From Hymenobacter sp. BT559 (GTDB taxonomy: Bacteria; Bacteroidota; Bacteroidia; Cytophagales; Hymenobacteraceae), in contig NZ_JAELXV010000009.1 of assembly GCF_016427535.1 (NCBI RefSeq), positions 1 to 64,000 on the forward strand: DNA of 64,000 bases, read 5' to 3'. The notes under the pieces are model-generated. The model did no database searches. It had not been told where the DNA came from and was given only the letters and a program-made list of their open reading frames with translations. Within the stretch, counting starts at the first letter, position 1. Every line of letters begins with the position of its first letter. Shown one piece after another: positions 25,562 to 33,595 of this stretch. Both the position numbers and the translations under genes were made by a program.

Positions 25562-26981
25562 GGGCGGGGGGCGTAGTCGCGCTGTTAGACGCGTTTTGGA
25601 TGAAGCCCTCGCTGTCAACCAGATACTGGCCGTTGGCGGCTACGTCTTCGGTGCCCGCGAGGCCGTGCAGCACCTGCACCTGGGCGGCGGTGCGCTGGCC
25701 CACCTGCACCGCTACCGGCACGAAGGTGGCCCCGCGCCGCACGAAGGCCACCTGCCGCGTGCCGAGGTCGACCACGGCGGCGCGGGGCAGCCAGAAGCTG
25801 CCGGCCAGCGTCGGAGCGGCATCGGGCACCAGGCGGCCGGTGAGGCGCTGGCCCCGGCGTAACCGGCCTTGGGCGTTGGGTAGATATACGCGCACGGCTG
25901 CCGTGCTGGCCCCATTGCGGAACTCGGGCTCCACCAAATCGAGGCGAGCGGTGAGGGGCGGCAGGTCGGTGCCCTCGGCCACCACGCGCAGGCGCTGGCC
26001 GGGCCGCAGGCGGGCCAGCTCGGGCGGCGTGGGTTGGAAGATGCCCCATACCTGGTCGGTATTCATCACCTGAAACAAGGTCTGGCCGGTGGCTACGTAG
26101 CTGCCTTCGGTGAGGGTGAGGCGGCTGGATGGGGAGCTGGCAACAGGCACGGCGGTAGCGTCGGGTGTTGCCATCCCGCCACTGGCCGCGCCCATCCCGC
26201 CGGCGTTGGCGGCCACCTCGCCCATGCCGCCGCCCGGGGCGGGCGGCGCGTTGGGAGCCGGGGTTTCCACCACGTAGCCGTCGTAGGGGCTGAACACAGC
26301 CACCCGGTAGCTGGCGCGGCGGGTGCGGGCCAGGTCGCGCAGCTGCCCTTCGGTGAGGCCGAGCAGCAGCAGCTTGCGGCGGGCCCCGCTCACCAGCGGC
26401 TGGTTGTCGGCATCGTTTTCCAGCAGGAAAATGTACTCCTGCTCGGCCGTCACCAACTCGGGGCTGTAGAGTTCTAGTAGCTTCTGCCCCCGGCGCACGG
26501 GCTGGTAGTTGTAGCGAATCAGCAGCTGCTCGATGCGCCCGCCGAAGCGGGCGGCCACGGCGCGGCTGCGGCGCGGGTCGTATTCCACCAGGCCGGGTAG
26601 GCTGAGTGTGTCGGCCGCCAGGCTACCGGGACTCAAGCCTTCGGCGCGGGGGCGCACGGTGGCCACGGCCGCTACCACGGCGGCGTTGGGGGCCTGCACC
26701 ACGCTGCCCAGGCCGGCTTCGGCTTGCGCAGCGCTGTTGCTCAGTACCTTGGATACCAAGTCCATGCCGCAGATGGGGCAGCTGCCGGGCGCCTCGCGTA
26801 CGATTTGGGGGTGCATGGGGCAGGTGTACTGCGTGGCCGTATTGGTGGATACTGGGGGGGTAGTGGCCACGTTGGCGGGGCCGTGGGCCTGGCCGTGGCA
26901 GCCAGCCAGTAGCAGCGCCCCGCCCACTGCGGCTGCCAGCCAGCGGCGGTGCGGTGACTTATTGCTCCAATTCCTGGTCAT
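25554..26981 (-). CDS. CusB-type adaptor with one heavy-metal-binding domain
   Basis: About 475 residues from ATG 26981. It has a lipobox (GGALLLAGCHG), one N-terminal heavy-metal-binding domain (YTCPMHPQIVREAPGSCPIC) and a barrel-sandwich hybrid (ARFGGRIEQLLIRYNYQPVRRGQKLLELY). A long Gly/Ala/Pro/Met-rich insert follows (about 245-285, with GGMGEVAANAGGMGAASGGM). Then the second hybrid half (GSYVATGQTLFQVMNTDQVWG) and barrel. The Met-rich insert may help copper transfer. It overlaps the outer-membrane factor gene by 23 bases and the following adaptor by 8, showing one tightly coupled operon. Confidence 0.92.
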   Translation of the reverse strand: MTRNWSNKSPHRRWLAAAVGGALLLAGCHGQAHGPANVATTPPVSTNTATQYTCPMHPQIVREAPGSCPICGMDLVSKVLSNSAAQAEAGLGSVVQAPNAAVVAAVATVRPRAEGLSPGSLAADTLSLPGLVEYDPRRSRAVAARFGGRIEQLLIRYNYQPVRRGQKLLELYSPELVTAEQEYIFLLENDADNQPLVSGARRKLLLLGLTEGQLRDLARTRRASYRVAVFSPYDGYVVETPAPNAPPAPGGGMGEVAANAGGMGAASGGMATPDATAVPVASSPSSRLTLTEGSYVATGQTLFQVMNTDQVWGIFQPTPPELARLRPGQRLRVVAEGTDLPPLTARLDLVEPEFRNGASTAAVRVYLPNAQGRLRRGQRLTGRLVPDAAPTLAGSFWLPRAAVVDLGTRQVAFVRRGATFVPVAVQVGQRTAAQVQVLHGLAGTEDVAANGQYLVDSEGFIQNASNSATTPPAHE

Positions 26982-28215
26982 AGCGCACGGTAAGAGTAAG
27001 GAGTTCATTTTGCGTGTCGAGGTATTGCAGGCGGGTGAGCAGCCAAGTGTTGAGGGCCTCGACCACGGCGGGCAGCTGAGCGGTGTTTTGCTGGTAGGCC
27101 AGCAGCGTCACCTGGTAGCTTTTGCGCAGGGCGGGCAAAATGCCCTTCTCGAAATTCTCGACCTGCTCGCGCTTGGTCGCCATATCCGATTGCAGGGTGC
27201 TGAGGCGACCGGCGGCGTCGTTGAGCAGGCTGGCGCGCTGCTGGCGCACGGCCTGGGCCTCGTAGCCGAGCGCGGCGGTGTTGGCCCGGTACTCGCGGGC
27301 GGCCCAGGGCACCATCGGCAGCGTGACCATGCCCATGACCGTGAACTGATTAGGCGTGCTGCCGATGCCGTTCATATGGTCGTAGCGCACCCCAAAGTCG
27401 GGCCGGCGGCGGCTGGCCTCCACGGCCTGGTTGAGGCGCACCACGGCTAATGACTCCTTAAGGCCGCGCACATCGCTGCGGCGGGCGGCCAGGGCGGCCG
27501 TGTCGGGCAGCGGGGCCAGCGGGGGGGTAGGCAGCAGCGTATCCACGGCAAACTCGGTGGCGGCGTCGCGGGCCATCAAGGTATTGAGGGCGATGGTGTT
27601 CTGGCGCAGCTGACCGTAGAGCACGGCGTGGTCGTTGCCGTGCATGGCCACCCGCGCCTGCACCTGGTAGATGCTGGCTAGCGTGGTCTGGTTGTAGGGG
27701 TAGCGGGCCCGGGCTATCTTCAGCAGAAAATCAAGCAGGTAGGCGCTCTCGTCCAGCACCTTGAGTTTCTTTTCCAGAATGACGCGACTGTAGTACAGGG
27801 TGCGGGCCTGGGCGCGCAGCTCGTTGAGCGACGCCGCCTGGCCGGCCTGCTCCACGGCGGCCTGGCCGGCCAGGTAGGCCCGCCTAGCGCGCTGCTTGGC
27901 CGGGTTGGGCAGCATTTGCTCCACCGACACCATTTGCATGCCCATGCCCTGCCCGTTATTCATCTCCTTGATGGGCTGCTGGTTGTAGGGCGTCATCCAG
28001 TAGCCGGCGCTCACCTTGGGGGCTTCCCAGGTGTTGGCGCCGGCCACGGCGGCGTCGCGGGCGCGGGCGCGGTAGTCGTACTGGCGCAGGGCCGGGTTGC
28101 GGGTTTGCACGGCCCGCAGCACCGAGTCGAGCGGCAGCGGGCGCTGGGCGGCAGCGGGCAGGGCCAAGCGCCCCAGCAGACACCCGACGGTGAGAATAAG
28201 TAGGTTATAACGCAT
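26959..28215 (-). CDS. TolC/CusC-type outer-membrane channel protein
   Basis: A 418-residue outer-membrane factor. A signal peptide (LLILTVGCLLGRLALPAAAQ) precedes the first TolC repeat (LDSVLRAVQTRNPALRQYDYRARARDAAV). A Met/Gln-rich segment follows at about 85-105 (MNNGQGMGMQMVSVEQMLP), then the long coiled-coil helices and the second repeat. It forms the exit duct for the CusA/CusB complex encoded on both sides. The stop overlaps the downstream adaptor start. Confidence 0.9.
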   Translation of the reverse strand: MRYNLLILTVGCLLGRLALPAAAQRPLPLDSVLRAVQTRNPALRQYDYRARARDAAVAGANTWEAPKVSAGYWMTPYNQQPIKEMNNGQGMGMQMVSVEQMLPNPAKQRARRAYLAGQAAVEQAGQAASLNELRAQARTLYYSRVILEKKLKVLDESAYLLDFLLKIARARYPYNQTTLASIYQVQARVAMHGNDHAVLYGQLRQNTIALNTLMARDAATEFAVDTLLPTPPLAPLPDTAALAARRSDVRGLKESLAVVRLNQAVEASRRRPDFGVRYDHMNGIGSTPNQFTVMGMVTLPMVPWAAREYRANTAALGYEAQAVRQQRASLLNDAAGRLSTLQSDMATKREQVENFEKGILPALRKSYQVTLLAYQQNTAQLPAVVEALNTWLLTRLQYLDTQNELLTLTVRYDQELEQ

Positions 28216-28227
28216 GACAACGGATGT

Positions 28228-30120
28228 TTAATGCTTGACCGCCAGCACGTCCAGCTTGCCAAACTTGCGCAGCTCATACTCCTTGGTCATCAGAAAGATG
28301 AGCGGCGTGACCAGCAGAATGTGGGTCGAAGACGTGAACACCCCCCCAATCATAGGCAGCACGATGGGCAGCATCACGTCGGAGCCAGTGCCCGTCGCCC
28401 AGAGCACCGGCACCAGCCCAAATAGGGCCACCGATACGGTCATTAGCTTGGGCCGCAGCCGCTTGGCTGCGCCGTGAAACACGGCGTCGCGCAAATCTTG
28501 CTTCGTGATGGTTTCGCTCGAATTACCCTTGGCAGCCACTAGCTGCTGCATGGCGTCGTTGAGGTAAATGACCATGATGACGCCCGTTTCCACGGCTAGT
28601 CCGAACAGGGCGATGAAGCCCACGGCCACCGCCACCGACAAGTGCACGCCGTAGAAATACACCATGTAGGCCCCGCCAATGAGGGCAAACGGGATGGTGA
28701 CCAGGCTTAGCAAGGCCTCGCGCACCGAGTGAAAGGCGAAGTACAGGCAGCCGAAAATCACCACCAGCACGATGGGCAGGATGAAGAGCAGCGTGCGCTG
28801 CGAGCTGATGAGGTTTTCGTACTGCCCGCTCCATTCCAGGTAGTAGCCGGCGGGCAATTGGCCCTGCATGCTCTGCACCTTTTGCATGGCCTCGCTCACG
28901 GTGCCGCCCAGGTCGCGGCCCCGCACGTTGAAGAGCACCGCGCCGCGCAGCTGGGCGTTTTCGGAGTTAATCATGGGCGGGCCGTTTTCGAAGCGCAGCG
29001 TGGCCACGGCCGAGAGCGGCACCGGCCCGTAGGCGGTGGTCTGAATCGGGATGCGGCCCAGCGCGGGCAGGCTATTTCGGAAGTCTTCGGCCAGCCGCAC
29101 GCCGATGGCAAAGCGGCGGCGGCCCTCCACGGTGCTGGCCACGGGCGCCCCACCGATGGCCATTTCTACTACCTCGTTCACCTGGTCCACCGTGAGGCCA
29201 TAGCGGGCCAGCTGGTCGCGGTTGAGGTCGATTTGCAGGTACTTGCCGCCCGTGATGGGGTCCACGTAGAGGTCCTGCACGCCGGGCGTGCCGGTGAGGG
29301 CCGCCCGTACCCGCTGCGAGATGTTGTAAATCGTATCAAGCTGCTGGCCATACACTTTCACGCCCACGTCGGTGCGAATGCCGGTGCTCAGCATGTTGAT
29401 GCGGTTGATGATGGGCTGCGTCCAGCCGTTGACCACGCCCGGGATTTGCAGCTTGCCGTTCAGCTCCTCAATCAGCTTGGCCTTGGTCAGGCCCGGTCGC
29501 CACTCGGCGCGGGGCTTGAGCTGAATGATGGTTTCAATCATGCTCAGCGGGGCGTTGTCGGTGGCGGTGCTGGCCCGGCCGGCCTTGCCCAGCACCCCCT
29601 TCACCTCGGGCACCTGCATGATAATCTTATCCTGCACCTGCAAAATGCGCTTCACCTCCGTGTTCGACACGTCGGGCTGGGTGATGGGCATGAACAGAAT
29701 CGAGCCCTCATCAAGCGGCGGCATGAACTCGGTGCCCAGGCTCAGCAGCAGCGGAATGCTGATGGCCAGCAACACCAGGTTAATGGCGATGGTGGTTTTG
29801 CGCCAGGTCAGGCACCAGTTGATGAGCGGCGCGTACACCCGCTCCAGGCCCCGGTTGATGGGGTTCTGCTCCTCGGTTTTGAAGGTGCCCTTCATGAAAA
29901 AAGACAGCAGCACCGGCGCCAGCGTCACGGCCAGCACCGCGTCAATGAGCAGAATAAACGTCTTGGTGTAGGCCAGCGGGTGAAACAGCTTGCCCTCCTG
30001 TCCGGTGAGCAAAAACACGGGTAGGAAGGACGCTACGATGATAATCGTGGAAAAGAAAATGCCCCGCGACACCTGCTGGCTGGATTTCTCGATGATGGCG
30101 AGGCGCTCGTCGTTAGTCAT
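28228..30120 (-). CDS. CusA-type RND pump, C-terminal part (split gene)
   Basis: About 630 residues from ATG 30120 (MTNDERLAIIEKSSQQ). It continues a heavy-metal RND pump exactly where the upstream ORF stops: VSRGIFFSTIIIVASFLPVF, LTGQEGKLFHPLAYTKTF, GTEFMPPLDEGSILFMP, then the second periplasmic domain and final helices (PLIFLMTKEYELRKFG). The upstream half ends in the same place with ATGACTAA overlap (30113-30120). Together they add up to about 1080 residues, the normal CusA length. The cut falls in the cytoplasmic loop between two helices. It is either a frameshift or a working two-subunit pump. Confidence 0.88.
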   Translation of the reverse strand: MTNDERLAIIEKSSQQVSRGIFFSTIIIVASFLPVFLLTGQEGKLFHPLAYTKTFILLIDAVLAVTLAPVLLSFFMKGTFKTEEQNPINRGLERVYAPLINWCLTWRKTTIAINLVLLAISIPLLLSLGTEFMPPLDEGSILFMPITQPDVSNTEVKRILQVQDKIIMQVPEVKGVLGKAGRASTATDNAPLSMIETIIQLKPRAEWRPGLTKAKLIEELNGKLQIPGVVNGWTQPIINRINMLSTGIRTDVGVKVYGQQLDTIYNISQRVRAALTGTPGVQDLYVDPITGGKYLQIDLNRDQLARYGLTVDQVNEVVEMAIGGAPVASTVEGRRRFAIGVRLAEDFRNSLPALGRIPIQTTAYGPVPLSAVATLRFENGPPMINSENAQLRGAVLFNVRGRDLGGTVSEAMQKVQSMQGQLPAGYYLEWSGQYENLISSQRTLLFILPIVLVVIFGCLYFAFHSVREALLSLVTIPFALIGGAYMVYFYGVHLSVAVAVGFIALFGLAVETGVIMVIYLNDAMQQLVAAKGNSSETITKQDLRDAVFHGAAKRLRPKLMTVSVALFGLVPVLWATGTGSDVMLPIVLPMIGGVFTSSTHILLVTPLIFLMTKEYELRKFGKLDVLAVKH

Positions 30121-31465
30121 GGGGAATGGGTTCAGGCGTGGAAAGGGCAGCAGCGGGTACGGGTGGCGGCGCACCGGGCGGCCCGGCAGCCGCTTCCTCC
30201 GCCGCCTGGTGCAGGGCCAGGTTACGGTAGGCATTTTCGGCCATCACGATGCCGTTGTCCACAATCACGCCGATGGCCAGGGCGATGCCCGTCAGCGACA
30301 TGATGTTGGAGGAGATGCCGAAGGCATTGAGCAGGATGAAGCTGGCGGCGATGGTGATGGGGATTTGCAGCAGAATGCTCAGGGCGCTGCGCCAGTGGAA
30401 GAGAAATACCAGCACCACCAGCGACACCACGGCCATTTCCTCCAGCAGCGTGTGCTTGATGTTGGCCACCGATTCCTCAATCAGCCCGCTGCGGTCGTAC
30501 ACAATGTCGAACGACACGCCGGCGGGCAGGCCCTTGGCCACTTCGGTCATTTTGGCCTTCACGCGGGTGATGACCTCGTCGGCGTTTTCGCCGTAGCGCA
30601 TCACCACGATGCCGCCCACGGCCTCGCCCTGGCCGTTGTGGTCGAAGATGCCGAGGCGGCTTTCGCCGGTCATCTGCACCGTGCCCAGGTCGCGCAGGCG
30701 CAGCGGCACCCCGCCGGGGCGGGTGAGCACCGGCACGTTTTCCAGGGTGGCCACGTCCTGGATATAGCCGCTGGTTTTGATGATGTAGCCCACGCCCGCC
30801 TGCTCAAACTTGCGCCCACCGGCCTCGTTGTTGTTCTGGCGCACGGCGGCCAGTACCTGCGGCAAACTCACGTTATAATAGGTAAGCTTGGTGGGGTCCA
30901 CGGTCACCTGGTACTCGGGCTGGAAGCCGCCGAAGCTGGCCACCTCGCTCACGCCGGGCACCGTTTGCAGGCCAAATTTCACGTACCAGTCTTGCAGGGC
31001 GCGCTGCTCGCCCAGGTCCAGCTTGGGGGCGTTCAGGGTGTACCAGAGGACGTGGCCCACGCCCGTACCATCGGGGCCCAGCGTGGGCGTTAGGCCGGCC
31101 GGCAGCAGGCGCTGGGCGTAATTAAGGCGCTCCAGCACCCGCTCCCGCGCCCAGTAGATGTCGGTGTTATCGTTGAAGATGACGTACACGAAGCTCATGC
31201 CGAACATGGAGGCGGCGCGCACGGCCCGCACCTGGGCCAGCCCTTGCAGGTTGGTTACCAGCGGGTAAGTCACCTGGTCCTCGATAATCTGGGGCCCCCG
31301 CCCGGCCCACTCGGTGAAGACAATCACCTGGTTTTCGGACAGGTCCGGAATGGCGTCAATCTTGCTGGCCCGGATGGAGAAAATGCCCCAGACCAGTAGC
31401 CCGGCCGCCAGCAGCAGCACGATGCCCCGGTTGCGCAGGGACAGGGAAATAAGTTGCTCAATCAT
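30113..31465 (-). CDS. CusA-type RND pump, N-terminal part (split gene)
   Basis: About 450 residues from the internal ATG 31465 (MIEQLISLSLRNRGIVLLL). The first half of a heavy-metal RND pump is clear: KIDAIPDLSENQVIVFTEW, RGPQIIEDQVTYPLVTNL, DNTDIYWARERVLERLNYA, the porter region and GVIVDNGIVMAENAYRNLAL. It then ends in a Pro/Ala-rich tail (AAGPPGAPPPVP) and stop at 30113. The rest of the pump is in the next ORF, in the +1 frame with an 8-base overlap. It starts 75 bases after the HYC_CC_PP gene. Confidence 0.88.
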   Translation of the reverse strand: MIEQLISLSLRNRGIVLLLAAGLLVWGIFSIRASKIDAIPDLSENQVIVFTEWAGRGPQIIEDQVTYPLVTNLQGLAQVRAVRAASMFGMSFVYVIFNDNTDIYWARERVLERLNYAQRLLPAGLTPTLGPDGTGVGHVLWYTLNAPKLDLGEQRALQDWYVKFGLQTVPGVSEVASFGGFQPEYQVTVDPTKLTYYNVSLPQVLAAVRQNNNEAGGRKFEQAGVGYIIKTSGYIQDVATLENVPVLTRPGGVPLRLRDLGTVQMTGESRLGIFDHNGQGEAVGGIVVMRYGENADEVITRVKAKMTEVAKGLPAGVSFDIVYDRSGLIEESVANIKHTLLEEMAVVSLVVLVFLFHWRSALSILLQIPITIAASFILLNAFGISSNIMSLTGIALAIGVIVDNGIVMAENAYRNLALHQAAEEAAAGPPGAPPPVPAAALSTPEPIPHD

Positions 31466-31540
31466 CTGATAGTTACCGCTAAGCGCACGCACAAAAGCCC
31501 CGCGACCAACCGGCCGGGGGAACAAGGCAGCACCCAGTAG

Positions 31541-31957
31541 CTATATCAGAAAGGCATGGCCCCGCACGTAGGCGGGGCAATCGGGGGGCGGGGCGGCCGT
31601 AGCCGCCCGCGGCGCGGCCGGCGCTTCGGCCGGGTAGGTGGGGGTAGGCAGCCGGTAGGCCAGGCGCAGCGGGGCCGGGGCGGGCACGGCCACCGGCACG
31701 GGCAGCTTGAGCTGCGCGCTGTTCAGCTTCACGTCCTTGAGGGTGCTGGTCACCTTCTGGTCGTGGCAGCAGCCGGTGGGCTTTTTGGGCACAGGGCAGC
31801 AGCAGGCTGCTTCCTTAGCCACCGAAACTTCCGTTAGCTTTTGCCCGCAGAAGTGCATGCTGTACACCAGCCCAGGGCTGGATAACAGGTAGCTCAAAAG
31901 CAAAAGCAGGCTGAGGAAGCGTTTCACGCGGAAGGAATGGGCTTTATAAATAGCCAC
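31541..31957 (-). CDS. HYC_CC_PP family secreted protein
   Basis: A 138-residue protein with a signal peptide (FLSLLLLLSYLLSSPGLVYS) and the family pattern MHFCGQKL, then a Cys-rich ACCCPVPKKPTGCCHDQK and a Pro/Ala tail. This family is regularly found at the head of copper efflux operons in Bacteroidota and probably binds copper in the periplasm. It is the first gene of the split cusA operon. A variant of the shared 14-base motif (32009-32022) lies 52 bases upstream. Confidence 0.82.
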   Translation of the reverse strand: MAIYKAHSFRVKRFLSLLLLLSYLLSSPGLVYSMHFCGQKLTEVSVAKEAACCCPVPKKPTGCCHDQKVTSTLKDVKLNSAQLKLPVPVAVPAPAPLRLAYRLPTPTYPAEAPAAPRAATAAPPPDCPAYVRGHAFLI

Positions 31958-32008
31958 TTACAAAAGTACGACGGGGGCTAAGCCCAGATTTACACAATTA
32001 CCGCGCAA

Positions 32009-32022
32009 GTATGGCATAATTT
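32009..32022 (-). promoter_or_regulatory. Variant of shared copper-regulon motif
   Basis: Minus-strand AAATTATGCCATAC matches 11 of 14 bases of the AAATTATGCAAGTC motif found upstream of copA and the DUF305 gene at 51835. It lies 52 bases before the HYC_CC_PP start. This is the weakest of the motif copies that I list. Confidence 0.4.
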
Positions 32023-32072
32023 CCGGGTCCCGGCCCCCGGTATCACAAGCGCGGCAAACCAAAGCCAACCGG

Positions 32073-32543
32073 CTACTTTGCCGCCCGCTCTCGTTCCAGC
32101 CGGGCCAGCATCCGCTTCATCTGGCCAATCTCGCGTTCCTGGGCGCTGATGATGCTATCGGCCAGTTGGCGCACTTCCGGGTCCTTGATAGTGGCCCGCT
32201 TGCTAACCATGATGGCGATGGAATGGTGCGGAATCATGGCCTTCATCCAGAGCGTGTCGCCCACGAAGGTTTGAGAGCGCACCATCGTCAGTACCACCAC
32301 GAAGGCCACCAGGCTGCCGCCCATAATCAGGGCGTTGCGCTGCTTGTCGGGGTACATGCTCCACATAAAGCCGATCATAATCAGGGTCATGGGCACCAGC
32401 ATGAGCAGGGCCATGTACACGCGGGTGAGGCTGAAATACACATGGTCCCACTCGTACACGTTCAGGTACATCACGGCGTACATGGCCACCAGCGAGACGG
32501 CCAGCATCAGGAAAAAGCGCGAGTACGGTTTTTTATTCTCCAT
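32073..32543 (-). CDS. DUF305 membrane-anchored copper-associated protein
   Basis: A 156-residue protein with three membrane segments (FFLMLAVSLVAMYAVMYL, VYMALLMLVPMTLIMIGFMW, ALIMGGSLVAFVVVLTMV), then a C-terminal DUF305 helical unit in the periplasm or cytosol: WMKAMIPHHSIAIMVSKRAT, DPEVRQLADSIISAQEREI. The MIPHHxxAI motif and the Q-E-I-x-x-M ending are typical of DUF305, a ferritin-like four-helix family common beside copper genes. It has its own upstream region with an 18-bp palindrome. Confidence 0.85.
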   Translation of the reverse strand: MENKKPYSRFFLMLAVSLVAMYAVMYLNVYEWDHVYFSLTRVYMALLMLVPMTLIMIGFMWSMYPDKQRNALIMGGSLVAFVVVLTMVRSQTFVGDTLWMKAMIPHHSIAIMVSKRATIKDPEVRQLADSIISAQEREIGQMKRMLARLERERAAK

Positions 32544-32590
32544 ATAAAGGGGAAGGTCAAGTGATAAGTGATTGGTTAAGAAGAAAGCTA

Positions 32591-32608
32591 CAACCTGCCG
32601 GCAGGTTG
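32591..32608. promoter_or_regulatory. 18-bp perfect palindrome upstream of DUF305 gene
   Basis: CAACCTGCCGGCAGGTTG pairs fully with itself and ends 48 bases before the start codon at 32543. It could be a repressor operator for the DUF305 gene or the terminator stem of the decayed gene to its right. There is no T-run on the minus strand, so an operator is somewhat more likely. Confidence 0.45.
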
Positions 32609-32620
32609 GTGGGGCCAGGG

Positions 32621-32703
32621 TTAAAACGCGTGCTGCAGGCCCAGGGTGGCCGTGAACTTATCGGCATCAGTGCCCAGGCCGGCCGAAGCCCCCGCGCATA
32701 ATT
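32621..32703 (-). pseudogene. 3' remnant of an outer-membrane beta-barrel gene
   Basis: About 25 in-frame residues end GASAGLGTDADKFTATLGL and QHAF before a TAA at 32621-32623. The alternating hydrophobic pattern and the final aromatic residue are typical of the last strand and C-terminal signature of outer-membrane barrels. Upstream the frame is closed by stops, so only the tail survives. The family cannot be told. Confidence 0.5.
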
Positions 32704-32801
32704 CCGAGCAACTGCTAGGAGCAAACGCGCCTAGCACCGAATGCTACCTAGCCCTCATTGCTTGCCGCACCTGGGTTATCGTCATGCTGGTAGTACGCAA
32801 T

Positions 32802-32831
32802 AAAAAAGCCCGGCTAGGCCGGGCTTTTTTT
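32802..32831. terminator. Bidirectional terminator
   Basis: Arms GCCCGGC (32808-32814) and GCCGGGC (32818-32824), flanked by an A-run on the left and a T-run on the right. On the minus strand it follows the HMA protein gene that ends at 32848. Confidence 0.85.
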
Positions 32832-32847
32832 AAGCAACAGCCGCCGC

Positions 32848-33057
32848 TTAGGCAGCAGCAATCTGGAAGCCGGCCTGCTCAACGGCCTGCACAACTTGTG
32901 CCGGCGTGAGCTTATCCGAAGTCACGGTCAGAATCTTATCGGGGGTGGCCGTATCCACCTGCCAGTTGCCGGCCCCGGCCTGCTCGTTGAGGGTGGGCGT
33001 AACGGCCTTGATGCAGCCGCCGCAGTTGATATTGGTTTTGAATTGAAGCGTTTTCAT
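32848..33057 (-). CDS. HMA-domain copper chaperone-like protein
   Basis: A 69-residue protein from ATG 33057; the longer reading frame adds 16 residues without family match. It is a single heavy-metal-associated domain: MKTLQFKTNINCGGCIKAVTP with the metal-binding Cys-Gly-Gly-Cys, and a C-terminal VVQAVEQAGFQI strand. Such proteins carry Cu(I) in the cytosol to P-type ATPases or regulators. A copy of the shared 14-base motif lies about 98 bases upstream, and a terminator follows. Confidence 0.92.
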   Translation of the reverse strand: MKTLQFKTNINCGGCIKAVTPTLNEQAGAGNWQVDTATPDKILTVTSDKLTPAQVVQAVEQAGFQIAAA

Positions 33058-33154
33058 GACGATTGGAAGTTGAGGACCCGACCCGGGCCCATGCAAATAC
33101 AACACGCAAAGCTGCGGCCAGCGTGGCCCGCCAGGGGTATATAATTGCGCAGGG

Positions 33155-33168
33155 GACTTGCATGATTT
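33155..33168 (-). promoter_or_regulatory. Shared copper-regulon motif upstream of HMA gene
   Basis: Minus-strand AAATCATGCAAGTC differs by one base from the AAATTATGCAAGTC found upstream of copA (44959-44972) and a DUF305 gene (51744-51757). It lies about 98 bases before the HMA start codon. Confidence 0.6.
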
Positions 33169-33198
33169 CTACTCACCCAGCCGTCAGGGAAAGCGGGC

Positions 33199-33537
33199 TT
33201 AGGCAGCGGTGCTTATTCCGGCCCGGCAGGCTTCTTCGCAGCGGCGGCAAGCGTCGGCGCATTCCTGGCAGTGCTGCATGTGGGTGTGCTTGGCGCACTC
33301 GTCGCCGCAGGCCTTGCAGATTTCGGCGCATTCGCCCAGGATATGCTGGGCGTGCTCCGAGCCGCGGGCCACGTAGCGGGCAGTCAGGGCGCAGATGTCA
33401 GCGCAGTCGCGGTCGAGGCTGATACAGCGGACCATCATTTTAACGTCTTCTTCCTGAAGGCAGGCCGTGGCGCAGTGTTCGCACGAGGCGATGCAGGCAT
33501 TGAGGGCGTCGAGCAGGGCTTGATTTTGGGTATGCAT
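33199..33537 (-). CDS. Four-helix bundle copper-binding protein (Csp/DUF326-like)
   Basis: A 112-residue protein with Cys spaced along four predicted helices: ACIASCEHCATACL, MMVRCISLDRDCADICALTA, ILGECAEICKACGDECAKH and MQHCQECADACRRCEEACR. This is the pattern of copper storage proteins of the Csp type and their DUF326 relatives, which hold Cu(I) by thiolates inside the bundle. There is no signal peptide, so it should act in the cytosol. Strong context support comes from the HMA protein and the AraC-type regulator on either side. Confidence 0.92.
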   Translation of the reverse strand: MHTQNQALLDALNACIASCEHCATACLQEEDVKMMVRCISLDRDCADICALTARYVARGSEHAQHILGECAEICKACGDECAKHTHMQHCQECADACRRCEEACRAGISTAA

Positions 33538-33595
33538 TGGGAGGGGAATTAAAAAAGGGAATACTGTCAGTAAGACCTTCTTATACCCCTCATTT

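Noticed and set aside
28729..30024. A 431-codon plus-strand frame opposite cusA
   Set aside because: His/Gln/Gly-rich translation typical of the antisense of a GC-rich gene; the minus strand has clear RND motifs.
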